From Treponema sp. (GTDB taxonomy: Bacteria > Spirochaetota > Spirochaetia > Treponematales > Treponemataceae): 6,128 nucleotides of DNA. Every line of letters begins with the position of its first letter. Position 1 is the stretch's first letter. The notes beneath the pieces are model-generated. The model made no database searches, had not been told where the DNA came from, and saw only the letters and a list, made by a program, of their open reading frames with translations. Position numbers and translations under genes: made by a program. This document shows, one piece after another, positions 5,823 to 6,128 of this stretch. The stretch spans positions 1-6,128 of the forward strand of contig JAEDFM010000069.1 of the NCBI GenBank assembly GCA_016292805.1, written 5' to 3'.

Positions 5823-5838
5823 TATATTAATAATATAA
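5822..5838. repeat. AT-rich inverted repeat upstream of the ABC ATPase gene
   Basis: TTATATT (5822-5828) and AATATAA (5832-5838) are exact inverted arms around a three-base centre. The repeat overlaps or directly follows the candidate -10, a position suited to a regulator operator. A second small pair, ACCC/GGGT (5838-5841 with 5846-5849), follows. AT-rich DNA yields such palindromes by chance, so an operator role is unproven. Confidence 0.35.
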
Positions 5839-5875
5839 CCCAGTAGGGTAATAACCTAAAGGAGGCCTAAAAGAA

Positions 5876-6128
5876 ATGGCTAAAGTAGAACTTAAGGGTA
5901 TTGGAAAAATTTATGATGGCGGAGTTCGCGCTGTTACAAATTCTAATATCACTGTAGAAGACAAAGAATTTTGTGTATTCGTAGGACCATCTGGATGTGG
6001 TAAATCAACAACACTTCGTATGATTGCTGGTTTGGAAGACATCACTGAAGGTAAATTGTACATCGATGGAATCGAAATGAACGATGTTCCTCCAAAGGAT
6101 CGTGATATCGCCATGGTATTCCAGAACT
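5876..6128 (+). CDS. Sugar ABC transporter ATP-binding protein (MsmK/UgpC/MalK type), 3' end outside the window
   Basis: The frame from ATG 5876 stays open to the last base (84 codons visible; the family has about 360-370). It has the CUT1-type start MAKVELKGIGKIYDGG with the A-loop aromatic Y13, Walker A GPSGCGKST (37-45), LRMIAGLEDITEGKLYIDG (47-65), the typical DVPPKDRDIAMVFQN (70-84) and the Q-loop Q83. ABC signature, Walker B and the C-terminal TOBE domain would lie beyond the window. This subunit sits on the inner face of the membrane and powers import of oligosaccharides or glycerol-3-phosphate, and one copy often serves several permeases. AAAGGAGG (5858-5865), a very strong ribosome-binding site, lies ten bases before the ATG. 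The substrate cannot be told. Assignment to the MsmK/UgpC/MalK group is firm; the choice among symbols is not. Confidence 0.93.
   Translation, partial: MAKVELKGIGKIYDGGVRAVTNSNITVEDKEFCVFVGPSGCGKSTTLRMIAGLEDITEGKLYIDGIEMNDVPPKDRDIAMVFQN

Noticed and set aside
5911..6114. Minus-strand 67-residue frame in the ABC ATPase gene
   Set aside because: The plus strand encodes clear A-loop, Walker A and Q-loop motifs, so this is an antisense shadow.

Overview
The window looks like a piece of an AT-rich spirochaete chromosome, most likely a gut or rumen Treponema. This is inferred from the elongation factor G, which has the divergent domain IV of the EF-G2 class found in spirochaetes, and from the low-GC composition. 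No 16S rRNA or other decisive marker is present, so genus is not proven. All genes lie on the + strand.

Region 1 (1-2590) is an accessory, defence-type block. It opens with the C-terminal part of a DUF1016 (YhcG-type) PDDEXK nuclease. With no spacer comes a 25-codon remnant of a type I restriction specificity gene (hsdS'), then an orphan reading-frame tail, a RhuM-family gene that has lost its middle in frame, and a complete two-TRD hsdS. The stop of rhuM and the start of hsdS are one base apart. hsdM and hsdR are not visible and, if present, must lie upstream, because the block ends downstream in a strong intrinsic terminator (2561-2590). The repeated hsdS start, 764 bp apart, and the internally deleted rhuM show that the block was built and trimmed by recombination.

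Region 2 (2591-4896) is housekeeping: an EF-G gene (683 aa), then tRNA-Leu(GAG) with its own near-consensus promoter and a perfect 11-bp terminator hairpin.

Region 3 (4897-6128) has a DUF554 membrane protein whose ribosome-binding site starts only a few bases after the tRNA terminator. It is followed by a GC-rich hairpin-dense intergenic element, and then by the first 84 codons of a MsmK/UgpC/MalK-type sugar ABC transporter ATPase that runs off the window. The two hairpin-rich gaps (about 2499-2578 and 5655-5735) are alike in length, ends and palindromic core and may belong to one dispersed repeat family.

Nothing here is convincingly a wholly new system. The most interesting points are the RhuM deletion, the hsdS remnant whose differences from the intact copy are all silent, the packaging of DUF554 behind a tRNA terminator, and the paired hairpin elements.
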